64,000 nucleotides of DNA from Zingiber officinale (Eukaryota; Streptophyta; Magnoliopsida; Zingiberales; Zingiberaceae): positions 101,946,947-102,010,946 of the forward strand of contig NC_055992.1 of assembly GCF_018446385.1 (NCBI RefSeq). The letters are read 5' to 3'. Below are positions 45,396 to 57,718 of the stretch, in pieces. The notes under the pieces are model-generated. The model worked only from the letters and a program-made list of their open reading frames with translations. It made no database searches and had not been told where the DNA came from. A program made the position numbers and the translations under genes. Numbering within the stretch: position 1 is the first letter of the stretch; the number at the start of each line of letters is the position of its first letter.

Positions 45396-46392
45396 CATTT
45401 ACTGTACGCCTTACCAAACATTTGGATGGACTGAGGGAAGATTCATTAACGAAAAGGAAAGAGAGGGGAAGAAAGGAAAAGTTAGAAAAAGTAAAGTATT
45501 TAATTTCATTTTATTTGGGATGGAGGAAAGGTTCATTAATATAATATATGTGTTATTTTATTTGGGAGAAAAGGAAGGGGAATGAAGGTTAAATAGATAT
45601 AGTTACAAAAATATTTTTACTTTTTAAATTAGATATTTTTCATAATATTAATATTTATTTTATAAATATAAATTAGATATTTTTAATAATAAAATTAATT
45701 TTTATATTATTATTTAATTAAGTTATTTTTTAATAAAAAATTAATTTTTTATATTATTCATAACAAAACACTGAATTATGGATAATCAAGTAATTAAATG
45801 AGAAATAATGAAAATAATGATTTTAGAAATCTTAAATAAAAAAATTTGAAATATAACGCTGATAACTTTGATGGAAAAATAAAAAAATAGTAGACATCCT
45901 TTTAAATGTTGACGATAAAATGATTTCTCCCTTCAATTCAGTTAGAAGACGTGTCGGATCCCCTCCTCTAATAATCTGGTAGTAAACTGTGAAGAAGGCG
46001 AGGAAATTAAATTCCGACGACATAGCAAAATTAGAAATTGGAACATTTTTTAAATTATTAAGAACAGGGATAAAATTGGAATAAAAAATCTTTTGTTTTC
46101 CCTTCCCCTTCTTTACACCCCAATTCGGGGTGTAAGAAAATCTCTTTTTCCATGGGTAACGAAGGTTAAAGCTTACCCTTCCTTACCTTTCCTTCCCTTT
46201 CCTCACTTCTTTCCAAACAAGGTTCAAAGTTTCCCTTCCCCTTATTTCCCTTTCCTTCCCCTTCCCTCACCTCCTCCCAAACAGATCGTTACAGTACTCT
46301 CTGGAGATTTCGGTCCAACAAATAGAGTGCTGGGAGAATAATTGGTCCTAGAGCAGAGGATACAAAAACTTCCTTGGTTAGCAGCCAGTCAG
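45396..46392. other. AT-rich intergenic DNA with possible inverted-repeat element
   Basis: Purine-rich DNA at about 45425-45560 and pyrimidine-rich DNA at about 46090-46285 are roughly reverse-complementary. TACTGTACG near 45400 pairs with CGTTACAGTA ending at 46296. The hairpin TTACACCCC-AATTC-GGGGTGTAA is at about 46114-46136. It may be one or two degraded MITE-like elements, but no target duplication was found. No gene. Confidence 0.35.
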
Positions 46393-46864
46393 TAGGGATG
46401 ACAATGGGGCGGGGCGGGGGTGGGTTTGCCATTCCCATCCCCGCCCCGTTCTCATTTTTTCGGGTTCGGGGATTCCCCGAACCCACGGGAATCAAATCTC
46501 CATCCCCGCCCTCATCCCCACCTCATTCCCAAATTTAATTTATATTATTATTATTATTATTATTATTTAATAATTATTATTAATGATAATATTAATATTG
46601 ATATCAATAATAATAATAATATTATTATTAATATTTTCAAAAACTTTAATATTAATATTAACACTATTATTAATATTTAAAAAAAAAACATATTATTATT
46701 TATTAATATTAATAATAATAATATTCGGGGCGAGTTCGGGGATGAGGATAGTATTCCCATACCCATCCTGAACTCGCCTCATCCTCGAAAAATCGGGGAT
46801 CCTCATCCCCATTTCGGATTTTCTCCGCGGGGCCCCAAACCCACGGGGAAAATTGCCATCCCTA
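46393..46864. mobile_element. hAT-like MITE
   Basis: 472 bp with imperfect terminal inverted repeats (TAGGGATGACAAT at the left, TAGGGATGGCAAT at the right read on the other strand). The 8-bp direct repeat CCAGTCAG flanks it at 46385-46392 and 46865-46872. The TAGGGATG end and 8-bp duplication fit hAT transposons. The interior has GC-rich arms (CCCCGCCCC) and a TTA/ATT-rich core, with no coding capacity. Confidence 0.88.
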
Positions 46865-46872
46865 CCAGTCAG

Positions 46873-47504
46873 CTTCTAGATTGTTATGCATGTGAGAAGA
46901 GGAGAAGAGGAGAGGAGGATGAATCATGTGATTTTAAAAGAAAATTATCTTTTTTAATTTTTTTAAATGCGAGTATAGCAAAATAAAATAAAATAAAAAC
47001 AAAAAAAAATAAGAACTTGAAGAGTTATTTAGTTTGGAGTCTTCGGCGACTCCTACTCCAAGACTCACAATCCCTCGGATCGTATCGAAGGACAATTCAC
47101 TAAAAACCTCTTCCGGAACTATTAAAAGAGGGAATCGAGTACAATAGAAAAATAAGAATAAGTGTAACACTATATACTTTTCTTTATGCAGTAATTAAAC
47201 ACTTAATTAAAACTTTCGTTACCCAATACTTGAAGATTATCGGATCGAGCTCGGTGTTAGACCCTGAAAGATCGCTTGTATAAGTTATATTTGAGTTATG
47301 TCTTGATGGCTACTCAAACAGGGCTTATATAGACGGTTGAGGGCGCCTCCAGCAGCAACTTCTATCCCCTCAGCTTTAGAAATGATAACATCCGCAACCT
47401 ACAGTTTTTATCCACTAGAGGGTGCCTTCAAAGCTCTCTGATATGGGTTAGGTTTAGTAGGCCCCTAATAGGAAGGAGGTAGGGGAATTGAGCAAGTATG
47501 AATA
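46873..47504. other. Intergenic DNA right of the MITE
   Basis: Nothing recognised with confidence. GGCTTATATAGACGG near 47318-47335 and a run of C/G-rich DNA around 47340 could be a degraded LTR promoter, but no matching partner or boundary is visible. Confidence 0.35.
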
Positions 47505-47742
47505 TCAGCCGGGACAATACCTTAAGGAAGATAGGCCGATATCGGTCGGGATAATATCTTAAGGAAGATAGGCCAATATCGGTGGGGATAGTACCTTAAG
47601 AAAGATAGGTCAATATCGGTCGGGATAATACCTTAAGGAAGATAGGCCAATATCGGTCGGGACAATACCTTAAGAAAGATAGGCCAATAGCGGTCGGGAT
47701 AATACCTTAAGTAAGATAGGCCGATATCGGTCGAGACAATAC
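47505..47742. repeat. 37-bp tandem array interrupted by element C
   Basis: About 6.5 copies of a 37-bp unit such as GGCCGATATCGGTCGGGATA followed by ATACCTTAAGGAAGATA. The array stops in mid-unit at the first base of the element C LTR, so it should continue beyond the right edge of C, outside the window. Confidence 0.9.
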
Positions 47743-50686
47743 TGTCACGCCCCGGGGGAGTACCTGTCCGAAGAAATTTCGGCAGCACCTCCCCTGTATG
47801 GGTGACAATCTGAAATATTTCTACAGGCACAATATACCTCAGCCACAGGCGGCTGGAATATACACACAACCACGCAGTTTATATGCAGCCTACTCGGCTG
47901 ATACAATAAAAACACAACCACGCAGTTATATGTAGATCTAACAGCCCACTCGGCTGTACCAAAACCAAAATACAAGAATGCTAGCCGGCTAGGCTTACAC
48001 CACACAACAACACAACACTCCGGAAACAAAACCGGAACACAAAGCCAAATACACACATATCATATACCAAGATAAAAATAGCCAAAATGCGGAGACTGGT
48101 CTTCTAATGTGACGTGGGGACCGGCAGGCAGGATACTCCAAGCGACTCCATAAACGACCTGGTACCTGAAAAATATAGTGTCCACGGGGGTGAGTTCAAC
48201 AACTCAGCAGATACCAGTTGACATGTATAGTAAACTATAACAAATAGTAATAACTATGGAGTACAGTCTCCTGGACAAAAGCTGGAAATGCACAATAGAA
48301 AAGGTTGAAGAGAACTGTACTCACCAGGGCCTCCTATCAGAATAGTCAGGTCGTCAGACCGAGAGTATCATAAATCCTGTATGCATGTCAAACATATGCA
48401 TCCATCCAAATGCAGCATATAAATGCAACAAACACAATCAGTAAATGCATAAATGCATATGATGCCAATGACATGGTCACCCCTGACGTCAGTCAGCCAT
48501 CTCACACACAATGGTGAGACCGAGTGGGTAGGGCTGTGACAACCGTGCACTCTGCCGTCACTGCTCCTGATGAGTGACCGAGTGGATGGGATGCTGTCGG
48601 AGTACACCTATCCTCCTATCCCAAATCATAAGTGGGGGAGCACAATGCTCTCATCTCTCGGTACACAATGACGGGGAGGAATCTCTGCCGGCTACCACGC
48701 TACGTCACACTACCCATGAGCGGACCAACGGAGCCAAACAGAGTTCAACCGCCTACCGGCTACCACGCTGCTACACTAAACCAGCGGAGCCTAACAGAGC
48801 AGAACTGTCTGCAGGCTACCACGCTGAGTCACGGGACCAACGGAGCCAAACAGCAGAACTGCTTCACACCTGTCTGATATACCACTAACCCATGAGTGGT
48901 GGTGTGTGCAGATCCATGTAACTGGCGATGTGCTCGACAATAATGGAGCAGACTATCACACAACATGCAATCATGCGAGATGATGCATGACACTAAGTAT
49001 GGCAAAAATCCTGAACCTATCCACAGATATAAAATGTGTACCCTAGCATCAATGGATCAATCTGAAGATCTAAGTTACATAGGTCAGATAAGGTATCAAA
49101 AACCTAGATCCTGAACATAATAAACACATGGTTGTCTCACTACCCCTCTAAGCATGTATAATCAGGTAGGTACTAATATGAAGTGCATAATAGGTAGACA
49201 AAACAAGCATGTAACAGGTATCGGGTAGGTATCGGGTAGTGACCAACCGAAGCAAAGACGAACATAATCATTACTAAAGGTTATAATCTACTAAACATAT
49301 CAACATGACATTATCAAAGATAAGTCAAGGTACCCGCCTCAAATAGGAAAGTCCAATCTAGTCCAAATCCGACGTCGAGATGCTCGTCTCGCGGCAAAGT
49401 CCTGTAATACCTGGTATATAGATTTAGCTAATTAAATATAAATAAATTAGCTAAATCAAATCCTCGAGAAGCTAACATAAATCCAAATCCAATTTAAACC
49501 ATAATTGGATCATCTAACTCCTCAATCGATTCTAACTAATCCATTCGAATTAGAACTTGCAATAAGCATAATCAATCATAGCATCTTACCCAATTTAGCC
49601 CTAATTCAACACATATATCAAATCTCTACCCTTACCTCAAGTTCCACAGTCGTTCGAGCTGCTGGAATCAGTAGCTACTGAATGGAGTGGCTGGTCAGAA
49701 CCAAGAACAACCCCATAGCAAGTCCTACTTCACCTCACAATCACAATTACAGTCTTGAGTGTTGATCCACAGCACATAACCCTTGCTGGATACTTCACTA
49801 CTCGAAATCAAGAAGAGAAGATTCACTTATCAACACCCATCAATACTACTCAGAAATCAACTACTCAATTTACCAGTTAGGGTAGAACACTTACCTCCCA
49901 GATCATTGCTGCTTTGGTCAGATCCGGTAGCAAGAGGAGATCTAGGGCACATGAACAGGAAATCTCCATAGATAGTCAGCGCTGCTCCATGCGGCGGCAA
50001 CCACGAATCGGAAACTAGGGCACAACACGATAGACACACGGTGCTAGTGCGCAGAGAGATCAGGTTGTGGCAGTCGGCTTCCGGCTAGAGAGCGACGTGG
50101 AGAAGGCCGACGACACTGCGGTTGGCGACGAAGGAGGATCGCAAGCTAGGGCACAAGGAAGAAACTAGGACTTGAATCCTCCTTGCTCCTGGCCGGAAAC
50201 AACCCGAGCAAAGACGTGCCAGCGGAGAACCTAGGGCACAGTGAGAGATCGGTTGCGGGGTCTCGGATGCCGAAGGATCGGGAGCAGGGGAGAGAGAGTT
50301 GGTCAGCTCTTGCTCAGGTGCCGGCGACGTCGAGAAGATGAAAAATCGACGCCGCACGGAGGAGAGGATCGAGATGGAGAGGAAGGGAAAAGGAATCAGA
50401 AGAGGGGGGATTGCGGAAGAAAAGGAGAAGAGGAGACGGCGGTTTCGGCGCAGAGGAGGTTAGGGCACGCGACACTGTTCGGCGGGGAGAAAAGGAAAAG
50501 AAAATCAAAAGAAAAATAAAAACCAAACTTTTCCTCTTTTAAATGGGGTATTATAAACAGGCTTTCCTGGGACCCATAATTGATCCCCATAACCTGCACC
50601 ATACGGTCTCCGAAAAATTCCAGAAAAAATTCTAAAAATTCAAGAAAATTCCCTTATCATTATTCATCATTTTTCGGTATTTTACA
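47743..50686 (-). repeat. Element C 3' LTR
   Basis: 2944 bp; TG...CA ends. Its first 1390 bp match 62611-64000 closely, with small indels. Several short open frames occur on both strands but are not alike in length in the other LTR and look random. The right part (49650-50600) is GC-richer with GAGAGG and CGACG runs. Confidence 0.9.
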
Positions 50687-50796
50687 TTCTCTCCCACTAA
50701 TAAAAATTTGATCCCTAAATTTCGTTATCTAGCATCAGCAAATACTAATAACAGGTAAAGAGTATAAATGCTGAATGGTAAATTAAATCACATACC

Positions 50797-51504
50797 TCAA
50801 GTGAAAAGAAGGGGGTATCGAGCTTGGATAATATCCTCGAGCTCCCAGGTAGCCTCCTCGTCCGAATGATGCAGCCATTTGACTTTAACCAGTCAGATAG
50901 TCTTGTTTCGCAACTGACGCTCTTCCCGGTCTAGAATCAGTACCAGAACCTCCTCATAAGTGACGTAAGGCTGAACGAGAACTGAGATATCTATCAGCAC
51001 ATGTGTCGGGTCGGGTATGTATCTCCTCAGCATAGATACGTGGAATACGTCGTGCACGCCTGCTAGGGACGGTGGTAGTGTCAGACGATAAGCTACTGCT
51101 CGAATCCTCTCCAAGATCTGGAAAGGTCCAATGTATCATGGAGCTAGCTTTCCTCTGAGGCCAAAACTCTTCACCCCTTTCGTGGGTGAAACTCGCAGAA
51201 ATACATGGTTGCCTGTAAAGAACTCCAGGGGTCTGCGTCTCCGATTAGCATAACTCTTCTGGCGATCTTGCGCCTCTGACATCCTCCGTCTAATAATACG
51301 GACCAACTCTACCTCATGCTGAGCTCTATGAGGTCCCAACAGCTGGGCCTCCCCAACCTCATCCCAGACGGTGGGTGTCCGACAAGGCCTACCATACAAC
51401 GCTTCCAACGGTGCCATATGGATAGCTGAATGAAAGCTGTTGTTGTAAGCAAACTCCACTAAAGGCAAATGGTCCTCCCAACTACCTCCAAAAATCCAAT
51501 ACAC
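50797..51504 (-). pseudogene. Integrase C-terminal part and chromodomain-like end of element C
   Basis: Reading right to left: SWEDHLPLVEFAYNNSFHSA, MAPLEALYGRPCRTP, KSYANRRRRPLEF and GVKSFGLRGKLAP. Then [20 protein letters not shown] with [14 protein letters not shown], and after a stop VKVKWLHHSDEEATWELED to TGA at 50799-50797. The last piece resembles the chromodomain of Del/Tekay-type chromoviruses, which guides insertion to certain chromatin. Frame changes near 51130 and a TAG near 50890 break it. Confidence 0.85.
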
Positions 51505-51990
51505 AAGACCTCAGCAAGTCCTCTAGAGTCTGAATGGTCCGCTCCGACTGTCCATCTGTTTACAGATGCAGACTTTGTACTGAATCGGAGCTGAGTGCCC
51601 AAGGCCTGCTGTAGACTCTGTTAGAATCGAGATGTGAACCGGGGATTTCTATCCGAAATAAAAGAAAAAGGAACACCATGTATTCTGATGATCTCCCGGC
51701 AATACAGATCTGCCAATCGATCTAGGAAATCAGTCTTCCGGATCGCTAAACAGTGCGCGGATTTGGTAAATCAATCAACGATTACCCAAATCGCGTCATG
51801 GCCTCGTCGTGTCCTAGGCAAACCCACCACAAAGTCCATGGTAATATGTTCCCATTTCCACTCAGGAATAGGAATCCGCTAAAGTAATCCTGTAGGTCTT
51901 TGGTGCTCGGCCTTCACCTGTTGACAGACAAGACATCTCGCTACAAATTTCGCGATGTCTTTCTTCATACCGTTTCACTAGTAGGAACGA
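51505..51990 (-). pseudogene. Integrase zinc-binding and core part of element C
   Basis: Minus-strand frames give [17 protein letters not shown] in part, [40 protein letters not shown] and GVPFSFISDRNPRFTSRF. The core Asp residues in MDF and SDR can be seen. Stops (such as VIVD-stop-F) and frame changes break the protein. Confidence 0.82.
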
Positions 51991-52439
51991 CTCAAATCTC
52001 GATACATGTGAGTCCCACCTGGGTGGATCGTAAATCGAGAGCGATGAGCCTCCTTAAGTAGCTCCTGTAAGACCGGGTGAGACTGAGGTACACATAATCT
52101 GCCTCGGAAGTATATAATACCCTCCTCATCTCGTGTAAACTCGGTCTGCTGTCCAAAAGCTATCTGGCTGCCAATAAACGGTAAATGTAGATCACCGGCT
52201 TGGGCCTCCTGAAATCTTCATCCTGATCGACGATTGAGCAACCATGGTAACCAGAATACCCTGCTCTGTCTGTCCCTGCTCCGCAAGGCCCAACTCGGAG
52301 AAATCCTGAATCAAGTCCGTGACTGAAACTCGGTGGCAAGCCAAAATCCCTCGGGACTTCTAGCTAAGTGCATCGGCAACCATATTAGCTTTCTTCGGGT
52401 GATAGCCAATCGTATAATCATAATCCTTCAGGAACTCCA

Positions 52440-53250
52440 TCCATCTCCTCTGTCGGAGATTAAGTTCCTTCTGGGGTGAAAATATATTTGAGACTCTTAT
52501 GATCCATAAGAATCTCAAAGGTAATGCCGTACAGATAATGTCGCCAAATCTTCAGAGCAAAGATGATGGCGGCTAGCTCCAGATCATGTACAGGGTAGTT
52601 CTTCTCATGCTCCTTCAACTGACGAGAAGCATAGGAGACTACTCTATCGTGTTGTATCAGAACAACGCCCAAACCCTGAAGAGATGCGTCGGTGTAGGGT
52701 ACAGATCCATCATCTCCAAAAGGTAAAACCAAATCTATAGCCGACACTAATCTCCGCTTCAGCTCCTGGAAGCTGGTCCCGATGTCCTCGGACCACATGA
52801 ACTTCAAGTCTTTCCTGGTCAAGCGTGTCAGTGGCATGACTATGCGGGAGAAACCCTTGACGAACCGTCTGTAATATCAAGCCAAACCAAGGAAGTTGCG
52901 AGTCTCCTGTATAGTCTACAACTACTACCCAATGGTAACAAACTCTATCTCCTGTGGATCCACGATATTCCCTATTGGTAACATGTGTCCCAAAAATCTC
53001 ACAGAAGACAATCCCAAAATGCACTACTGAACTTCGCATAAAGATGTTCCCATCGAAACATCTATAGAACTATGCAAAGATGGTGTACGTTACTCACCTC
53101 AGATCTGAAATAGATCACTACATCATCAATAAAGACAATGGAAATCGATCCAAACATCCTAGGAATACCAAAATCATTGAGTCCCTGAAAACATCTGAGG
53201 CTTCGCAAGCTCTAATGGTAAAATCAAGAACTCACAATATCCGTACTAAA
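52440..53250 (-). pseudogene. Reverse transcriptase 3' half and RNase H of element C
   Basis: The RT active site region reads SIVFIDDVVIYFRSEV near 53145-53095 (DD retained). RNase H is open for 125 codons (52837-52460): [60 protein letters not shown] and [20 protein letters not shown]. The 5' half of RT is gone, and sequence right of about 53250 has no RT likeness. Confidence 0.85.
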
Positions 53251-53334
53251 GGCATTCCTAACCATAAGATCCCTGACAATAAGTCTGAAATCTAATCACC
53301 AACAATATAAATCACCAAAGAATAGATCGTCCAG

Positions 53335-53580
53335 TGTGAGAGCAACGCTCCATCACAGGAAATATCACATATGTGGGAGCAACGCTCTACCACAAGAAAT
53401 CCTCAATATATGGGAGCAACGCTCCACCACAACCAAATCCGTAGCATGTATCTACAATATATATATATGGGAGCAATTCTCCACTACAAGCAATCCACAA
53501 TAGGTGGCAGCAATACTCCACCACAAAACAATCCCTTATATGTGGGAGCAACGCTCTACCACAAACAATCCTTAAGTGAT
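53335..53580. repeat. GGGAGCAACGCTC-type tandem repeat
   Basis: Five to six units of about 45-60 bp centred on TGTGGGAGCAACGCTCTACC followed by ACAAGAAATCC, within element C internal DNA. It lies where gag-RT should be. Confidence 0.8.
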
Positions 53581-53779
53581 CAAGACATCTAACTATCTAG
53601 CTAGAGAATGCATGAGATCACTCTACCACAGGTCACTATGAGCATCTAAAGGTGTAACAACCTCGTAAGCAAATCAAATCCATCGTCAACTCTATCAACA
53701 TCCTAGTGGGTCACCCACTAATAGTAGAATTAGTTGACAGAGCAATACAACAAATGATATAATGTAGACACTCCATATA

Positions 53780-54300
53780 AGTAGAATCATCATAATGCTA
53801 CCAACAATACACCTGGCACACGTGCACACACATCATAGGTATGATCGACATAATCCTCTAATTAGTACACACCCAACACACTCATAACACAGGTATATAT
53901 CAACGTGATACTTAAAAAAAAAAACATTCCGAACCCGTGTGCATATATCAACGTAGGTATAATCGACAATGCACCTCAAACAACACTCACCCAACATATA
54001 TACACATATGCCAAGAGTATAATCAATGTAATACTACCAACAAATCATAATAGACATGAGTATACACACAGAACAATTATAATCAACAAGATACCTCCCA
54101 TAAAACACCAACCCCATGTACACATACCATAACACAAATTTAATCGACATGATACCTTCAATAATACGATCAAATACATACACCTAACTACATAGCTATA
54201 ATTCACAAGGAACCTACAATAACCATATCGGAACATGTATACAAATACTACCTGTAATGGACAGTCTACCACAGGACTCCTACCACATATACAATCATAT
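53780..54300. repeat. Degenerate roughly 60-bp tandem repeat in element C
   Basis: About eight loosely similar units containing TATAATCGACATGATAC, ACACAT and CAACAA motifs. Period and copy limits are approximate. No coding potential. Confidence 0.55.
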
Positions 54301-54669
54301 GTACACGCAACATAGATATGAATAATCAACATATTTAACCCAATCAACCTGACATTCCCTATGCTACCTTCTAAGTTATCCAACTAGCTACATACAGTCA
54401 AAAATTAAAATCCACATAGAATAGGATACATCGATCCTCTATAGACTGACTGATGTGCGTAGATTATATACTCTTTTATGCATGTTTTTACGCACATTTA
54501 CATACTTTGAGCATGCTTGATCTATGCATTTTTATACTTCCAGCTTTCCTTTTAGCATATTTACTCTTTTGGTTCAGAGATCTGCTTTTTGTGCATTTTT
54601 TGTACACAGGAGTTGAAATTGGTGAAGATTATGCGTCCTCGGGCAAGCTTGGAAGTAATTGAAGGGAGA

Positions 54670-55050
54670 GAGCATCAGGCCGTGTACCACACATGGCCGT
54701 GTAGTCTTAACAGGAAGGGAAGAGGACATGGCCGTGTAAATCTCACACGGCCGTGTCTTGATTTGAAGAAATCAGAGCAGATGCCTTACATGGCCGTGTG
54801 GATCTACACGGCCGTATGAGGTTTCCAGAGGCCAAGCAGGTGGTGGCCGTGTGCATCACACTGCCGTGCGAAGTTTCCAGAGACCAAGCAGGTGGTGGCC
54901 GTGTGCACCACATGGCCGTGTAGCACTTCCAGAGAACAGTAGGGTCCTGGCCGTGTGGAGTCACACGGCCGTGCAGCTTTGGCAGAGAGGGAACTGGACA
55001 TGGCCGTGTGAATCTCACACGGCCGTGTCGTGGGGCCGTGTGGCGCCCGA
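54670..55050. repeat. CACGGCCGTG palindrome cluster in 5' LTR
   Basis: More than a dozen GGCCGTGT or ACACGGCC half-motifs, often forming the full palindrome ACACGGCCGTGT, spaced 15-45 bp apart and separated by variants of TTCCAGAG..CAAGCAGG. It ends just before the TATA-like box. Confidence 0.85.
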
Positions 55051-55059
55051 TTTCCTCCT

Positions 55060-55070
55060 CTATTTAAACC
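55060..55070 (+). promoter_or_regulatory. TATA-like box of element D 5' LTR
   Basis: CTATTTAAACC, repeated in the 3' LTR at about 60920-60930, directly downstream of the palindrome cluster. Confidence 0.5.
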
Positions 55071-56118
55071 TTCCTTCATGAATTGAAAGGGGATCTCTCC
55101 CCCTTTGGGAGAAGGCAAGATTTGGTGGTTTCCTCCCATTCTTGGGAGGATTTTTGGGCGATTCTAAGGGAGTTCTTGACGATTTCGACTCCGGAGCGAG
55201 GATTGGATCCGAAGACGAGGCTTCTTCATAGATAAGTTTTCTCTTTCCCCTTTTCTTGGTTTCTTGGATTGGGGATTTAAGAAATGCTTGTAATCTTTAT
55301 TTCTTCGGGTATTCTTCCTCGATTCATGGAGTAGATCTTGTATTCTAGGATTAAGGGAGTATTTGTATGATGGATTGATGTAATCTCATATGGATTTGTC
55401 ATTTTCTTGTTTCAATGACATTGTCTTGCTTGTATCAATTAGATCTTGAATGATTAATGGTGATTTGTGCTTAATTCTCATTCTTGATTGATTGTTTGGA
55501 TTTCTTGTGGACTTTGTAAAGATAAACTCTCACTCGATCATCCGAGGGATCCACGTGACAGGTGTAAGCCCGTGTAAGGACGTTTGAGAGATAATCTTGA
55601 AGAGGAAATAGGAATATTCAAGAGAGTAGGATGGATTTTGTGATTAGTTTCTTGTATCTTGATAGATTAATAAGTTGTGGGCTTCTATGTTGATATCCGA
55701 GGAAGGCATAGTAATAGGTGCGCTTCTGTGTAAGGACAACATAGGTTCACGTCTAATTGATCATATTTAGATACATTTCTCAGTCCTTAGCCGGTTATCT
55801 ATTGCAAGAGAGAACCGGCAACTTTCTACAAGTGTTTGGCAATTTAGGGAAAAGAATTGGTGAACCATTTACATTCAAGAAATCTTACAAAGAAACCGAA
55901 ACTCCTAGAATCTCCCTTTATCATAACCCAAAACACTAAACTCTTGTTTGTTGATCTTTAATATTAGATTTGTTTACCTTCACTTTGCATTTGAAACGAT
56001 TGGATAGTTGTTTGGCTAATTCGCATTGAGACATTTCTAGTGCTTATTCCAGTCCCTGTGGATACGATAATCTTTTATATTACTTGCGACATTTCCGTAC
56101 ACTTGCAGAGAGCGAACA

Positions 56119-56914
56119 AGTTGAGGAGAGTACCATTGAGGTTGAAGAGACTCTTCCACTGAACCATCAGAGCAAAGCTGTCCCTTTTCCTCAGAGACTT
56201 ACAATGCTCAAGAAAGATAAAGAATTTGGCAAGTTTTTAGAAAAAGTTAAGGAAATTTGTGTAGAGGTACTTCTTATTGATGCTATTCTTCAAATGCCTA
56301 GATTTGCCAAATTCCTAAAGGATCTCATGTCAAACAAGAGAAGAAGACGAGAGGTTGAGACCATTGCGCTTAGTGAGGAATGTAGTGCTATTTTTGAGAA
56401 GAACACTTCCCCAAAACTAAAGGACCCAGGGAGCTTTTATATTCCTTGCAGCATAGGAAAAGAAGTTTTTGAAAAAGCTTTTTGTGATTTGGGGGCAAGT
56501 GTTAGCTTCATTCCCTATTCAATTTGTAATAAATTAGGTCTCAAAAACATTAAACTTACTACTATGGCACTTCAACTTGCCGATCATTCCTGCAGGTACC
56601 CTTTGGGTATTATAGAAGATGTGCCAGTAGAGGTGGATGGGAATGTTATTCCCATAGATTTTGTCGTGTTGGACATGGAAGAGGACCCTAGGATTCCTAT
56701 CATAATAGGAAGACCTTTCCTTGCTACAGCTGGAGCTATAATTGATGTCAAAAATCATAAGCTTTCTTTGGTAATTGGTAAGGAAAGGTTGGAATATGAT
56801 TTATCTAATATCTCTAACCATGTCTCGTCTCTTTTAAATGCTTGTAGCAGGACAAGCATTTATAAACTTGAGGAATGGAATTTCCATCCTCATGGAAGGC
56901 CACCAAACGAATGA
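56119..56914 (+). CDS. Gag C-terminal end and aspartic protease of element D (truncated)
   Basis: The open frame runs out of the LTR (from 56084) with no start codon of its own and continues SEQVEESTIEVEETLPLNHQ, PFPQRLTMLKKDKEFGKFLE, then the protease: FCDLGASVSFIPYSICNKLG (D-L-G-A-S active site as in Athila) and VVLDMEEDPRIPIIIGRPFL. It ends at TGA 56912-56914. About 260 residues; the gag N-terminal and central parts and the RT that normally follows are missing. The junction falls exactly at the LTR edge, so the primer-binding site was removed by the same deletion. Confidence 0.85.
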
Positions 56915-57718
56915 GACAATGTGGTGGAAGATGTTGGGAGAAGATCTCCCAACAAAAATGAAAAGTATATCTGTCCTCCAAGGGCGAGGAAAAGAAGCGA
57001 ATGATCAAGTTTGGTCGAGCTAAAGACCTTAAACAAGCGCTTCTTGGGAGGCAACCCAAGGGTTCTTTTAGTTAGTTTTGATTTGTATTTTAATTTCTTT
57101 TAGTTTGATGCATTATTTTGATTTTGTTTTCAGGTTAGGTGCAAAACAGAGCCCGGCCGTGTGCTATACACGGCCAGGCAAAAGTTGCAGAGAAGGGAAG
57201 TGCTTGGGCCGTGTCATCCAGACACGGCCGTGTAGGATTTCCTGAGGAGAAAAGGGCCTAGGCCGTATCTCAAACACGGCCGTGTAAAGAATCCCGAGAA
57301 GAAAGATGGAGAGGCCGTGTCCCAGACACGGCCGTGCGAGGACACCAGTGAAAGAAGAGGGGGAGGCCGTGTGGATCTGCACGGCCCGTGTCTGGAATCC
57401 AGAGAAGGAAGCGGGGGAGGCCGTGTGGATCTGCATGGACCGTGTAGGAGAGCTATTAAAGTCTTCTTTCTACCTCACACGGCCAGATCTTAGCCGTGTT
57501 CCGCACACCCCCAACTCTCCAAAACATCTCTTTCTCTCCCAATCTCTTAAAAACTCCTCTCCAATCTCTCAAGATCTCTTAGATCTGGATTCTCTTCCTC
57601 TCTAAGACTTGGACTTTTCATTCTCCTAACCTAAGATCTTTTTGCTCTTTGAAGTTTTGTTCTTTGAGTTTCATTCTGCCAACCCTAGATAATTCTTCCC
57701 CTATCTAAACTCATCAAG
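56915..57718 (+). other. Leader between the protease ORF and the 502-codon ORF
   Basis: Apart from the palindrome cluster, it includes GGCAACCCAAGGGTTCTTTT (57050-57070) and a C/T-rich stretch (57480-57715) just before the ATG. The last part looks like a plant 5' leader or splice-acceptor-rich DNA. No TATA box stands out. Confidence 0.45.
57140..57500. repeat. CACGGCCGTG palindrome cluster in element D interior
   Basis: About ten GGCCGTGT/ACACGGCC motifs, several as full palindromes, separated by AGAGAAG-type spacers. Same motif as in the LTR, but the spacers differ, so it is not a simple copy. It lies in the leader before the 502-codon ORF. Confidence 0.82.

Larger units (their letters stand above)
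54451..56118 (+). repeat. Element D 5' LTR
   Basis: 1668 bp. Contains the CACGGCCGTG palindrome cluster (54670-55050) and a TATA-like CTATTTAAACC at 55060-55070. The rest matches the 3' LTR with few changes. Confidence 0.93.

Noticed and set aside
45400-46296. A single MITE spanning TACTGTACG to CGTTACAGTA
   Set aside because: Arms are only loosely complementary and no target duplication flanks them; recorded only as a possibility within the intergenic feature.
48368-48607. 79-codon minus-strand ORF, also present at 63237-63476
   Set aside because: Repeated only because both lie in element C LTRs; no domain, no promoter context, low complexity.
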